Shown piece by piece: positions 41,296-51,100 of a stretch of DNA of 64,000 nucleotides. Every line of letters starts with the position of its first letter. Position 1 is the stretch's first letter. Below the pieces are notes generated by a model. That model had not been told where the DNA came from and made no database searches. It saw only the letters and a program-made list of their open reading frames with translations. The position numbers and the translations under genes were made by a program. This DNA is from Bacteroidales bacterium (GTDB lineage: Bacteria; Bacteroidota; Bacteroidia; Bacteroidales; Salinivirgaceae), in assembly GCA_012519055.1 (NCBI GenBank), contig JAAYQU010000014.1:48248-112247 (forward strand), written 5' to 3'.

Positions 41296-43605
41296 ATGCG
41301 AAGAATAATTTTAGTCTCGATAATAACATTTTGCTGCTTGAACTTATTAGCACAAGATGAATTTAAAATGGGGAATTGGCGTGCTCATTTTCCTTATCAT
41401 CAAGTTCAATTTTTAGCTTACGATCACCCTGTAATCTGGGGCGCAAGTTTTTCGAGTCTTTTTTCTTATAATCTCGAAGACTATTATATCGAAAGATATA
41501 ACAAAATAACAGACCTTTCGGATATTGGAATTACTGCGATGAGGATGCATCATAAGAGTAAATCCCTTATTATTGGTTATCAAAATGGAAATATTGACAT
41601 ACTTGTTGACGGAAGAGTTACAAACGTTTCTGCTATTAAGCGTGCAGAGATAATTGGAGACAAAACCATCAAAAACTTAAAAATCAGTGGTGATACGGTT
41701 TTTGTTGTCACATCATTCGGTATAAACTTACTTGATATCAAAAGTCATTTAATATTAGCAACTTATAGATTTGGAACATCACAAAGCTCCATAATAGTTA
41801 ACGATGTTACTGTTTTGGGTGATAGCATATTTGCAGCAACCGATAGAGGTATATATTGTGCTCCACGTCAGGGTTTGAACCTGTTAGATTTTGGCAACTG
41901 GAAAAGATTGAGAAATTTACCTAACGCCTTTGCTGATTATAGCTTTTGTGAAGGATGGGCGGATACACTATGGATAGGCCGTCAAATACCGGGTTATCAG
42001 AATGATGAGATGATTTTATATCGAAAAGGGAATTATCGTCAATTTCAATTTCCACAATTTGGTTGTGATATAAGAGGTATACATTCAGATAATAAATATT
42101 TATATTTTGTGTCTAACAACGATGTTCGTTGGTTTGAAGCAGATGGTCGAGAAGGATATCGTGAACCCTTCTTCGGGACAGAACTAAATGGTCCTAGTGA
42201 TTTGGTTACCTTAAATGATTGGGATTATTATGTTGCAGATCGTATGGTTGGATTGTTGAAAATGGTAAAATATCAAGGTATGCGTGATACAATTAGACCA
42301 AATGGTCCGGCTTTCTACAAAAGTTTTCATGTAAATGTTGCCGAAGATGAGGTTTGGATTTCCGGAGGTAGTCATGGAGAACCATGGAGTCATTACGGAA
42401 TATATCGTTTTAAAAATAATGAATGGAAAAATTATAATAGACGAACAACCGATTCTTTAGAGAGTGTCGCAAATATTTCAATATCAATAACTAATCCTTG
42501 GAATCCACAGCATATTATTGCAGGTTCATACGGATATGGTATGGTTGAATTTCTTAACGGAGAAGTTGTAAAAACATGGAATATGTCTAATAGTCTTTTG
42601 GAACCTGTTTCAGGGTACGGTGAGGGTTATGTACGTGTCACAGGTTTGGCTTACGATAATAGTAAAAATCTATGGATTTCACAGTGGGGAGCAAATCATC
42701 CCATTGCAGTCAAGAAAAATAATGGAGAGTGGCAGGTTTTTGATTTAGGAGGGCTAATTGTTAAAGATTATGCTTCGAAAATGGTGTCAACTCCATGGGG
42801 AGATATTTGGGTAATTTTAGAGGGGAAAGGAATAGCCGTGTTTAATCCTGAAAAATTGTTAAATAATCAGCCAAATGCATATAAAGTGTTTGAAGTAATA
42901 CGCTCAGATGGTACTATTTTTAGAGATCTGCGTTCAATAGTACTCGATAAAGATGAAACAATGTGGGTGGGTATGAAAACTGGAGGTGTTTTTGTTTACT
43001 ATAATCCTCAAAGAGCTTTACATTCTAACATAGTAGCATCTCAATTGATTATGGAGGTTGACGATGAAATTGATTATCTGTTAAGAAGTGAAAACATTGC
43101 TGACATCAAAGTTGATGGCGGCAACAGAAAGTGGATAGCAACTCAAGGCGGAGGAGTTTTTTTACTTAATGAAGGTGGGAACAAGCAAATATTGAACTTA
43201 ACGACTGAAAATAGTCCTCTAATTTCAAACAATGTTTTTTCAATTGGTATAAATGAAAAAAGTGGCGAGGTGTTTTTTGCAACTGATCTTGGCACTATCT
43301 CTTACGTTGGAAGTGCAACCGAAGGTAACAATGATTTTTCCGAATTAGTTGTATATCCAAGTCCTGTGCACAAAGATTACCACGGTTCTGTAATAATACG
43401 CGGGCTGGTTGAGAACACAACGATAAAAATAACTGATTTGTCAGGCAGACTTGTGTATGAAACATATTCAAATGGAGGAACAGGTGTTTGGAATGTTCGT
43501 GATTTTGATGGTAATCGCGTTCCAAGTGGTGTTTATCTTATCTTTTGTGCGTCTTTAGATGGCTCTTTTTCTGCAAATACAAAAATTTTTGTTGCAGGTT
43601 ATTAA
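41296..43605 (+). CDS. porZ: PorZ-like type IX secretion protein
   Basis: The 769-residue product has a signal peptide (MRRIILVSIITFCCLNLLAQ), then two-component-regulator-type beta-propeller repeats (for example LSDIGITAMRMHHKSKSLII and GYQNGNIDIL, about 70-100) through about residue 680, and a C-terminal T9SS sorting-type domain (LVVYPSPV ... VPSGVYLIF, about 685-769). The opening WRAHFPYHQVQFLAY and the layout match PorZ of P. gingivalis (776 aa), a cell-surface component that presents anionic LPS to the sortase-like PorU attachment complex. It lies between rdgB and a convergent radical SAM gene whose stop overlaps it by 4 bases. The PorZ assignment is by pattern and length; PorU, PorV and PorQ are not in the window. 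Confidence 0.82.
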   Translation: MRRIILVSIITFCCLNLLAQDEFKMGNWRAHFPYHQVQFLAYDHPVIWGASFSSLFSYNLEDYYIERYNKITDLSDIGITAMRMHHKSKSLIIGYQNGNIDILVDGRVTNVSAIKRAEIIGDKTIKNLKISGDTVFVVTSFGINLLDIKSHLILATYRFGTSQSSIIVNDVTVLGDSIFAATDRGIYCAPRQGLNLLDFGNWKRLRNLPNAFADYSFCEGWADTLWIGRQIPGYQNDEMILYRKGNYRQFQFPQFGCDIRGIHSDNKYLYFVSNNDVRWFEADGREGYREPFFGTELNGPSDLVTLNDWDYYVADRMVGLLKMVKYQGMRDTIRPNGPAFYKSFHVNVAEDEVWISGGSHGEPWSHYGIYRFKNNEWKNYNRRTTDSLESVANISISITNPWNPQHIIAGSYGYGMVEFLNGEVVKTWNMSNSLLEPVSGYGEGYVRVTGLAYDNSKNLWISQWGANHPIAVKKNNGEWQVFDLGGLIVKDYASKMVSTPWGDIWVILEGKGIAVFNPEKLLNNQPNAYKVFEVIRSDGTIFRDLRSIVLDKDETMWVGMKTGGVFVYYNPQRALHSNIVASQLIMEVDDEIDYLLRSENIADIKVDGGNRKWIATQGGGVFLLNEGGNKQILNLTTENSPLISNNVFSIGINEKSGEVFFATDLGTISYVGSATEGNNDFSELVVYPSPVHKDYHGSVIIRGLVENTTIKITDLSGRLVYETYSNGGTGVWNVRDFDGNRVPSGVYLIFCASLDGSFSANTKIFVAGY

Positions 43606-44567
43606 TAGTTACAATTTTTACAAATGACAGGATAAATTTTTCCGTTTGAGAGTTTTTTTAGAAATGTTTTACGCCTCTCGCTTCCCCATGCGTTTTTGGC
43701 AATTGTCCCAAAAGTATGTTCAGCAAGCTTATCAAAACAACATGGTACAAGGGCTCCATCGGTTGTGTAAACTGCATTAGTTAAAGCACGCCAACAAATA
43801 ATTCTACTATCATTTTTGTTGATTTTGTTTACCCGCCGATATGCTTTTGTTTTAGGCTGCCATTTTGCCAAATTTTCTTTCGATTGATCATATATCTGCA
43901 TTGTTTTAAACACAACTTTATTGGCTCCCCATTTTAAAGCACTTTGTTTTATGTTTTTTGTGTTAAATTCGGTATGTTTTGATAAAAGTGTTTGATATAT
44001 AACTTTAGGAGTTTTCGATCTCTTAGACTCTTTTAATGTCTTTAAATTTATGAGAGTATCTGTTATTTTAGAGAAATTACCACCCACCCTATACTGTTCA
44101 TAAACAGCCTGTTCTGCACCGTCTGCTGAAATAATTAGTTGGTCAAGTCCAGATTCAATTATTTTTTCACAATCATGAAGGCTTATAGACTGGGCATTTG
44201 TACTGATTAATGTGTAAAGTCGTTTTGTATGGGCGTATGATATTATATCGAACCAATGTGGATTTAGAAAAGGTTCGCCCTGAAAATATAAAATAGCAAC
44301 CATAGTGCTTTTGGAGTGGGCGTCTATAATAGTTTTTGCCATTTCAAAACTCATAAACTGGCTATCTCTTTTCACTTTCCCCATACCAGTGGGACATTCG
44401 GGGCACGCTAAATCGCAAATTGATGATAGCTCAAGAGTAATTGTTATAGGTTGATTATTAGGGTTGGGCAAAACTTTAACTTTTAGAAAAAAATAGTTTA
44501 TAATTGAATATGCAAAGTTGATAATCCTTTTAAAGGAAAATGTTCTAACAATGGAAAAAAACATCAT
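43602..44567 (-). CDS. Radical SAM/SPASM domain protein
   Basis: The 321-residue protein has the radical SAM cluster motif CDLACPEC (C-x3-C-x2-C) in SSICDLACPECP near residue 55, then GEPFLNP and the barrel strands. The C-terminal part has the SPASM cysteine pattern (CWRALTNAVYTTDG, VPCC and CKNC) that binds auxiliary iron-sulfur clusters, with the last CKNCNY ending the protein. Members modify peptides or small molecules through a 5'-deoxyadenosyl radical. The N-terminus is hydrophobic and may associate with the membrane. It converges on the PorZ-like gene and overlaps it by 4 bases. No obvious peptide substrate gene is adjacent. Confidence 0.87.
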   Translation of the reverse strand: MMFFSIVRTFSFKRIINFAYSIINYFFLKVKVLPNPNNQPITITLELSSICDLACPECPTGMGKVKRDSQFMSFEMAKTIIDAHSKSTMVAILYFQGEPFLNPHWFDIISYAHTKRLYTLISTNAQSISLHDCEKIIESGLDQLIISADGAEQAVYEQYRVGGNFSKITDTLINLKTLKESKRSKTPKVIYQTLLSKHTEFNTKNIKQSALKWGANKVVFKTMQIYDQSKENLAKWQPKTKAYRRVNKINKNDSRIICWRALTNAVYTTDGALVPCCFDKLAEHTFGTIAKNAWGSERRKTFLKKLSNGKIYPVICKNCNY

Positions 44568-44606
44568 TATAATATGTTTTTGTTATGAACTTTAACTGTA
44601 AGGTAT

Positions 44607-44636
44607 AAAAAAGGCATCCATAAGGATGCCTTTTTT
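44607..44636 (-). terminator. Bidirectional-looking terminator after the C10 protease gene
   Basis: A perfect 13-bp stem (AAAAAAGGCATCC / GGATGCCTTTTTT) with loop ATAA. Read on the minus strand it follows the C10 protease stop (44654) and ends in a T-run. It separates that gene from the radical SAM gene. Confidence 0.85.
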
Positions 44637-44653
44637 GTGTTTATTGAAATAAA

Positions 44654-47521
44654 CTATTGAATTACAATTGTTTTTGTAATAACATTGTCGATGCCAATAA
44701 CTTTAACTGAATAGACACCAGCTTTATAAGCAGATGTGTTAACTTCATAAGAATCGCTATCAGCTACAGAATTGTGAATTAAGCGGCCTTCAATAGAGTA
44801 TATCTCTATTTTTGCTCCGTTAACGTTAGCAATAACAAGTTTCTCATTAGCTGGGTTTGGATATATTAACAACTCATTCAATCCAGTCTCTTCAATTGAT
44901 AAAGTGTTGTCAACAGGCTTTGTTATTGAGTTTGAACATCCACCGGGAATGTTTTCTATCGTTAGAGTCACATTATAGACATCTTGTCCTGTATATATAT
45001 ACTGCATTTCTGGCACAAGTTTTTCAACAATCTTTCCGTTACCCATGTCCCAAACATACTTGGCTCCTGTAACAACCCCTGCTGATGAGCTTGCATTAAA
45101 ATTAACCAATTTTGGGAAGCTTTGATTTACTTCGTAAGTAAAATCAGGAGTAGGTAAACCAACTATTTCAACTAAATTGTTTTTAGTTTCAGTCAATGTT
45201 GTATTACCGTCAGAAGCACTTATGGAAATTGTTTTATTCCCAGGTGTAGAATATGTTACAGTATGTGGTCCGTCAGTATCTGCTGTGGCAGGAGTGGCTC
45301 CTTCTCCAAAATCCCAGCTAATAGTTGTGTGTCCGAAAGACAGGTTTGTAAAAGTAACCTCTTGTTCAACGCACGCTTTTGTTATGTCAACCTCGAAGTC
45401 TGCATTGAATGTTGCAGTTTCTCCTAAAACCCACATGCCTCCAGTATATTCACCCTGGAAAGAACCTGCAAAGCCTTTTGTTTCGCTAATCATACCAACA
45501 CTTACAAATTGGCTTGCGGTGTAGTATTGACTATAATCTTCCCAAGTATCACCACCATCCCTGGTAAACGAGATACCCATTTTTGGTGTTTGATAATCAG
45601 CTCCCACAGAAACAAACATACCTGTTTCGCCGGGAACAGCAGAGATATCAGATTCGTAAAAGTTAGAGGGGGCGCTTGTAAGCTCTTGCCATGTTTCGCC
45701 ACCGTCAGTTGTTTTAAACTTTCTATATGGACTGCCTTGAACGTATGCAAGTAATAGTCCAGTTAAGGCATCATCAGAAAAAGCAATCGATGCATTTACT
45801 GTTGCGCCGGCGTTATCGAATACAAAATGTTTAGTCCAATTATGTCCTTTGTCAGTTGTTTTGTAAACATATCCGTTGTTGGTTGTCCACCATAAAGTAT
45901 TGCCAACAGCTGTGTAGTGTCCAACTATACCATATTCACTAGTATTAACAGGAGAAGGGATATTTGCAGCAGCAACACGTGTCCAGTTTTCGCCACCATC
46001 AGAGGTAACGAAGATTTCGTGATAGCCTCCTGTTTGGTCTCCTTGAACTACACCATTATCATAGTCAAAAAAGTGTACTGTATTAAAGAAACTATTAGCA
46101 TCAGATCCTGTTAATATTGGAGTCCAAGTTACACCTCGGTCTGTAGTTTTAAGTATTGTGTTTCCACTTCCTGTACCATATGCTGCTATAAATGCAGTAT
46201 TTGCATCAAGGCCTTGTATCATAGAAAAAGCTGTTCCATAGTTAACTTGCCCTGATGTCCAAGTAGCACCACCATCAGTAGTTAAGCAATAAACGCGATA
46301 GTTTGCACCTCCACCGCTACCGTCACGGCCTGTTGCCCATGCTACTGATTCATTTACAGCTGAAAGATGACCTGGATATGTACTATTATTTGGGAAACTA
46401 GTAAATTTTTCAGTCCAAAGAAATTTTTCTTCCCCTGGAGCCGCTGGTTTAATATTTATTACAGCAGAATTATTTGAGTTAAAGGCGTAACCGGATGGAT
46501 TTAGTGCACCTATTGTAAAATATCCGTTGCTACTACCTTCCCAGCCCCAGTTAAAGTAAAACTGGTTGTTGTCATTATAGCCTAAGCATAAGAAAGCGTG
46601 TCCGCCATAATTAGCATCACTTCCTGAATAAAGAATAGGACGAGCATTATCAAGCTCATTTTTCAAAAGAGCAATCCACGTATCATTAGTATATTGCGTT
46701 TTTTGAACATACATAATACTTTGATCATACTTAAAATAGTTAGCCATAACAGCCGGAACATCTTGACTATATGCCCCTGATCCAGATGGAGTGTAATTCA
46801 TGTTAACGGCAACGCCTAAATGGTAACTTAAAGTTGCTGCAGCTGGACTACCTGCACTTGTTGTAGGCATGTTAGCATAATCATAAGTGGTTGAAAAGAA
46901 GTAAGCGGTTTGAGGTCCATAAGTTGGATGTACGTATTTGTGCCAACCCGCTCCTGTAGTAGGATATTCGTAGTGACGCATAATCATTGCCATGGATGTG
47001 GCAACACATCCGACAGGACAACCTGCAGGACAATATGTGTTAAATCCAGTACCTTGACCCCAATTAATGTTAAAAATAGGATTCACTGCACGATCGTTCT
47101 TTGGGAAACTGTTTCCCAAAATGCTATTCCACTCTATAAGAGTCTCTGTGTTTGAGAGTTTTTGGGACACAATATCAACAATGTTTTTGTCGTATTGTTC
47201 CATCCATAGATCAGCGATTGGGTTTAATTTATTCCCATCTATTTCTCCTTCGTGAGAATAGCCTAAAACAGGAACGATAGCATTATCTGCAGATACGATA
47301 ACAAAACCACCGGCATTGAAAACAAACGTATAATATGTATTAATACCATTGTGACTTTTAGTGTGGACACTTTTAATGCTGAAATCTGTTATGCTTTCAG
47401 GAGCATAATGTTTATAATAGTTCTCAGCTACTTGTTTTGCTGTGGGAATGTCCACAGGCTCGGCTTTTGTAAAGGCAACTATTAGTGTTACCATTGCAAT
47501 TAATGATAGAATTTTTTTCAT
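44654..47521 (-). CDS. C10-family cysteine protease with Asp-box, PKD and T9SS sorting domains
   Basis: The 955-residue product has a signal peptide and a Spi/inhibitor-type propeptide (about 20-135), then a C10 (streptopain) catalytic domain with the nucleophile C172 in CPVGCVATSMA and H308 in GGHAFLCLGY. From about 365 to 700 it carries at least six Asp-box repeats (TTDGGATW, TTDRGVTW, TSDGGENW, TTDKGHNW, TTDGGETW, TRDGGDTW) that should form a Ycf48/sialidase-like propeller. Two PKD-type domains (about 705-865) and a type A T9SS sorting domain (LLIYPNPANEKLVI ... KAGVYSVKVIG) follow. It should be secreted by the T9SS and held on the cell surface. The closest well-known relatives are P. gingivalis PrtT and streptococcal SpeB; the propeller is an addition. 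Confidence 0.9.
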   Translation of the reverse strand: MKKILSLIAMVTLIVAFTKAEPVDIPTAKQVAENYYKHYAPESITDFSIKSVHTKSHNGINTYYTFVFNAGGFVIVSADNAIVPVLGYSHEGEIDGNKLNPIADLWMEQYDKNIVDIVSQKLSNTETLIEWNSILGNSFPKNDRAVNPIFNINWGQGTGFNTYCPAGCPVGCVATSMAMIMRHYEYPTTGAGWHKYVHPTYGPQTAYFFSTTYDYANMPTTSAGSPAAATLSYHLGVAVNMNYTPSGSGAYSQDVPAVMANYFKYDQSIMYVQKTQYTNDTWIALLKNELDNARPILYSGSDANYGGHAFLCLGYNDNNQFYFNWGWEGSSNGYFTIGALNPSGYAFNSNNSAVINIKPAAPGEEKFLWTEKFTSFPNNSTYPGHLSAVNESVAWATGRDGSGGGANYRVYCLTTDGGATWTSGQVNYGTAFSMIQGLDANTAFIAAYGTGSGNTILKTTDRGVTWTPILTGSDANSFFNTVHFFDYDNGVVQGDQTGGYHEIFVTSDGGENWTRVAAANIPSPVNTSEYGIVGHYTAVGNTLWWTTNNGYVYKTTDKGHNWTKHFVFDNAGATVNASIAFSDDALTGLLLAYVQGSPYRKFKTTDGGETWQELTSAPSNFYESDISAVPGETGMFVSVGADYQTPKMGISFTRDGGDTWEDYSQYYTASQFVSVGMISETKGFAGSFQGEYTGGMWVLGETATFNADFEVDITKACVEQEVTFTNLSFGHTTISWDFGEGATPATADTDGPHTVTYSTPGNKTISISASDGNTTLTETKNNLVEIVGLPTPDFTYEVNQSFPKLVNFNASSSAGVVTGAKYVWDMGNGKIVEKLVPEMQYIYTGQDVYNVTLTIENIPGGCSNSITKPVDNTLSIEETGLNELLIYPNPANEKLVIANVNGAKIEIYSIEGRLIHNSVADSDSYEVNTSAYKAGVYSVKVIGIDNVITKTIVIQ

Positions 47522-48188
47522 AGTTAATAAGATTAGTTAATTAATTATTTTCATAATACCAGGGTCAAATTTACGATTTGCAAACCAAAAAAAGAAAAAA
47601 ATCAAGTGGTTTTTACTGTACCACAATATATTTTTTAAAGCATAAATGAAGAAAAGTTTACATAAATTGCTGGGAATCAGTGAGTTTTCCAACAGAAAAA
47701 GAAAGGGATGAGCCTGTTAAAGTAAACATTAACAGGTCATGATTGTGTATAAGGTTGCTTCAACAAATTCAGTGAACAAGTGATCCGTTTTTGATAGAAC
47801 CCATCAAATTATTGATTAACTGTTAAACGTATATCAACTTTTCGCTGTAATATTACAAGCGCAAATATTAGCATAAAATCAGGTTCCTTGTAAATACAAT
47901 AATCAGACATTTTAAGGTTTTCACCTCTCAAAATAATGAGATAATCAAAACTGTAGACCGTATTGTAGTAATGTTCAACATTTTGGTATATATTTGTCAA
48001 AATGTTTATAACTTGTTGAAAACGTACTGTGAGGCAGATTCAAAGTTATTTGTGGTAAATAATAATTAATTGAATACGACAATTTGAGCCCGATACATAG
48101 GGATATATGCATGAAACTAACTTAAACTAAAGATATTAAAAAGGGGACATAAGTCCTATATGATCTCAAACCGAAAAAATACAGACAT
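47522..48188. other. Intergenic region between the C10 protease gene and the giant adhesin gene
   Basis: This 667-base divergent gap carries a -7 box for the minus-strand protease (47566-47573) and a candidate -7 box TATATTTG at 47989-47996 for the adhesin, which would leave a leader of about 190 bases. A small stem (agg/cct around 48140-48160) lies in that leader. No gene was accepted. Confidence 0.55.
47566..47573 (-). promoter_or_regulatory. Bacteroidota-type -7 box for the C10 protease gene
   Basis: Read on the minus strand this is TAAATTTG, a full match to TAnnTTTG, 44 bases before the protease start. Confidence 0.5.
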
Positions 48189-51100
48189 ATGAAAAATTTT
48201 AATCCTAATAATATGAGACGTTTGTTAATTATCCTATCATTAGCCTTGATCCCTATGACAGGCTTGATGGCACGAGATTTTTACTGGAAAGGAGGAACAG
48301 GAAGATGGAATGATCCATCTATGTGGGAACTCCGAGCAGCAAAATCTGTTGAAGGATTAGTTCCGTCAAAAACTGACAATGTCTTTATTGATAATTATGA
48401 TAGCAATATCATTATTGACAATGACGTTGAAGTTGAAAACCTATATTGGAGATCCGGCAAGATAAGTGGGAACCCCGAAACTAAAATTTCATCATATGGA
48501 GTGATTGAAGTCAGGTCATCTGTTGTTGATGAATTTGAAGGTGTGTGGGTTTTGAAAACGGACAGTAGAGGTACTATAAACTCTGACATCAAATTAAAAG
48601 GCTCAGTTTATATAGATGCTACTGGGGAAGTTGTTTTGGATACGCCAGTAAAAACATTTGCTGATTTTATAATTATAAAAGGAGATGTTACTGTTAGTAG
48701 TTTAATAGAGTGTAATGTTTTAGTTTTAGAAGGAAATGAAGCATACAGCATTTTAGTAAACGATGCAACCGTTCGCAAAGACCATTTGGTTATCCGAGAA
48801 AATCCAAATCGTAAATTAAAAATAAATGGAATAAAGCTAGAAAGAGTAACTCCAAGAAACATTACAGGAAAAGGTGAGTTGGCCAAAGGAGGAGTCTATC
48901 ATTTCTGCAACGAAACAGATGCTAAATTAGTTTTAAAAGCTGCAAAAGCACCAGTTGTCACAAAATCTTACGTTAGGTTTTTTGTGATTTGGTTTGATCA
49001 AGAAACTACAGAAAAGGGAACATTCTCTAGCATTTATCCTACTAGTGGTTCAGGGGCAGTTGATTCTGTAATTGTCCACTCTTCTCATCCTCATAGTACT
49101 GATACAATAATACGTTCTTTTTGGCAGGTAACTTATCACGATAATGCAGATGCTAGCGATTTACCTCTAGCTATTTATGAAATAGAAGGTGTAGATAACC
49201 GTCATTACTCAACTGACTACGCGTTAGGAACTGTATATGATAGTGTGGCAGGAGTATCAACACCTGGAGCAAGTGATGGTAGCATATTTATTAAAAAGAT
49301 TGGCTCTGCACCATTTACATATACAATTACTGGAGGTTCTAGTAATCAAGATGGTGTGTTTACAGGACTATCGGAAGGTTATTATAATGTTACAGTATCA
49401 AGTGACAGCTCAACATGTAATAAGAGTACCGTATTGAGCAATATCGAAGTTAGTGTAAGAGCCCCACTTAGTTATGATAGTTTATTTACAAGAAGAGTAA
49501 CCTGTACGGACGACTCTGATGGTATTATTCGTTTGTATGCTTCGGGTGGTTCTGGCTCTTATGAATATAGGATGTCTTTTTCAACTGATGAAGGTTACCC
49601 ACTTTATAATGTTTGGCAGCCGAGCAATGAGTATTTGAATCTTAAATCAGGTACTTACGAGTTTGTTATACGTGATGCAATGCAACATTTAGATTCGGTT
49701 GATTGTGGTAAGATTAGCTTAATTAATCCAAAACAACTTACTATTAATCAAGTGATAAGAACTCACGTAGTAGGATGCTATGGACCAACAGGAGCAATGG
49801 AAATTATAGCTTCTGGAGGACATCCACGTTTACAATATTCTATAGATAGTGGAGACACGTGGTCGTTCTCCAAATTATTTGAACATCTTTATCCAAAAAG
49901 CTATAAGGTCCATGTCAAAGATAGTTTAGGGTGCGAGGTTAATCGAGAAGGTTATGATATTATTTCAGGACCGGTTGAGCTTATTATTAAAAAAGTAACG
50001 CCACAACCCGTGACACTTTGTTACGAGAACAATAATGGTTCTATAGCAATTATGGCAGAAGGGGGATGGGGTAATATAGAATATTTTATAGAGAATAGTA
50101 CTATTGGAACAAGAAATAACAGTAGTGGTAATTTTTTAGGTTTACCAGTAGGAAAATATGCTGTTTGGGTAAAAGACGACAATGATTGTGAAACACTATA
50201 TGCTGATAGTGTTGAAGTAACAGGACCTCCTAAACTTGAAATTACAGGAATAGACATAACACACATTACCGGTTGTTATGGAGATGTAACAGGCAGTATT
50301 ACTGTCAACGCGACGGGAGGCACTGGAATACTGCAATATTCTATAGATGGAGGTACGAGCTGGCACTCTTCTAACGTGTTTGGACCTTTAAGTGCCGGAA
50401 TATACCAAATTAGAGTTAAAGATGAAAATGAATGTACAAAAGGTGATGTGGTTGAAATTTTACAACCTGATCCTATTTCTATTACTAGTGAAAGTTACAC
50501 CAATATCACATGTCATAATGCAGACGATGGTACAGTCACTATAGAGGCTGAAGGTGGTACAGCTCCCTTAACATATACTATAACAGGTGGTGCAAGCAAC
50601 AACACCGGAGTTTTCACCGGTTTATCTGCTGGTACTTATAAAGTAACAGTAAGTGATGCTAATGGTTGTGCTGAAGCTATTAGTAGTGACTTTACAATTA
50701 TCAATCCCGATGTTATTACTATCGACAGTGAGTCATATACCGATGTTAATTGTTTTGGAGAAGTTGATGGTACAGTAACTATAGTTGCTTCAGGTGGTAC
50801 AGCACCATTAACCTATACAATAACCGGTGGTGCAAGCAACAACACCGGAGTTTTCACTGGTTTATCAGCTGGCACATATAGTGTAACAGTAAGTGATATT
50901 AATGGTTGTCCGCCAGCAATAAGTTCCACTTTTGTTATTATCGAACCTGCCGCTATCACTATTGACAGTGAGTCATATACTGATATTAGCTGTTTTGGCG
51001 AGGTTGATGGTACAGTAACTATAGTTGCATCTGGTGGTACAGCACCTTTAACCTATACAATAACAGGCGGTGCAAGCAACAACACCGGAGTTTTCACTGG

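Noticed and set aside
47809..48000. Minus-strand 63-codon ORF upstream of the giant adhesin
   Set aside because: It lies in an AT-rich promoter region, has no recognisable domain and overlaps the adhesin's candidate -7 box. Chance ORF.
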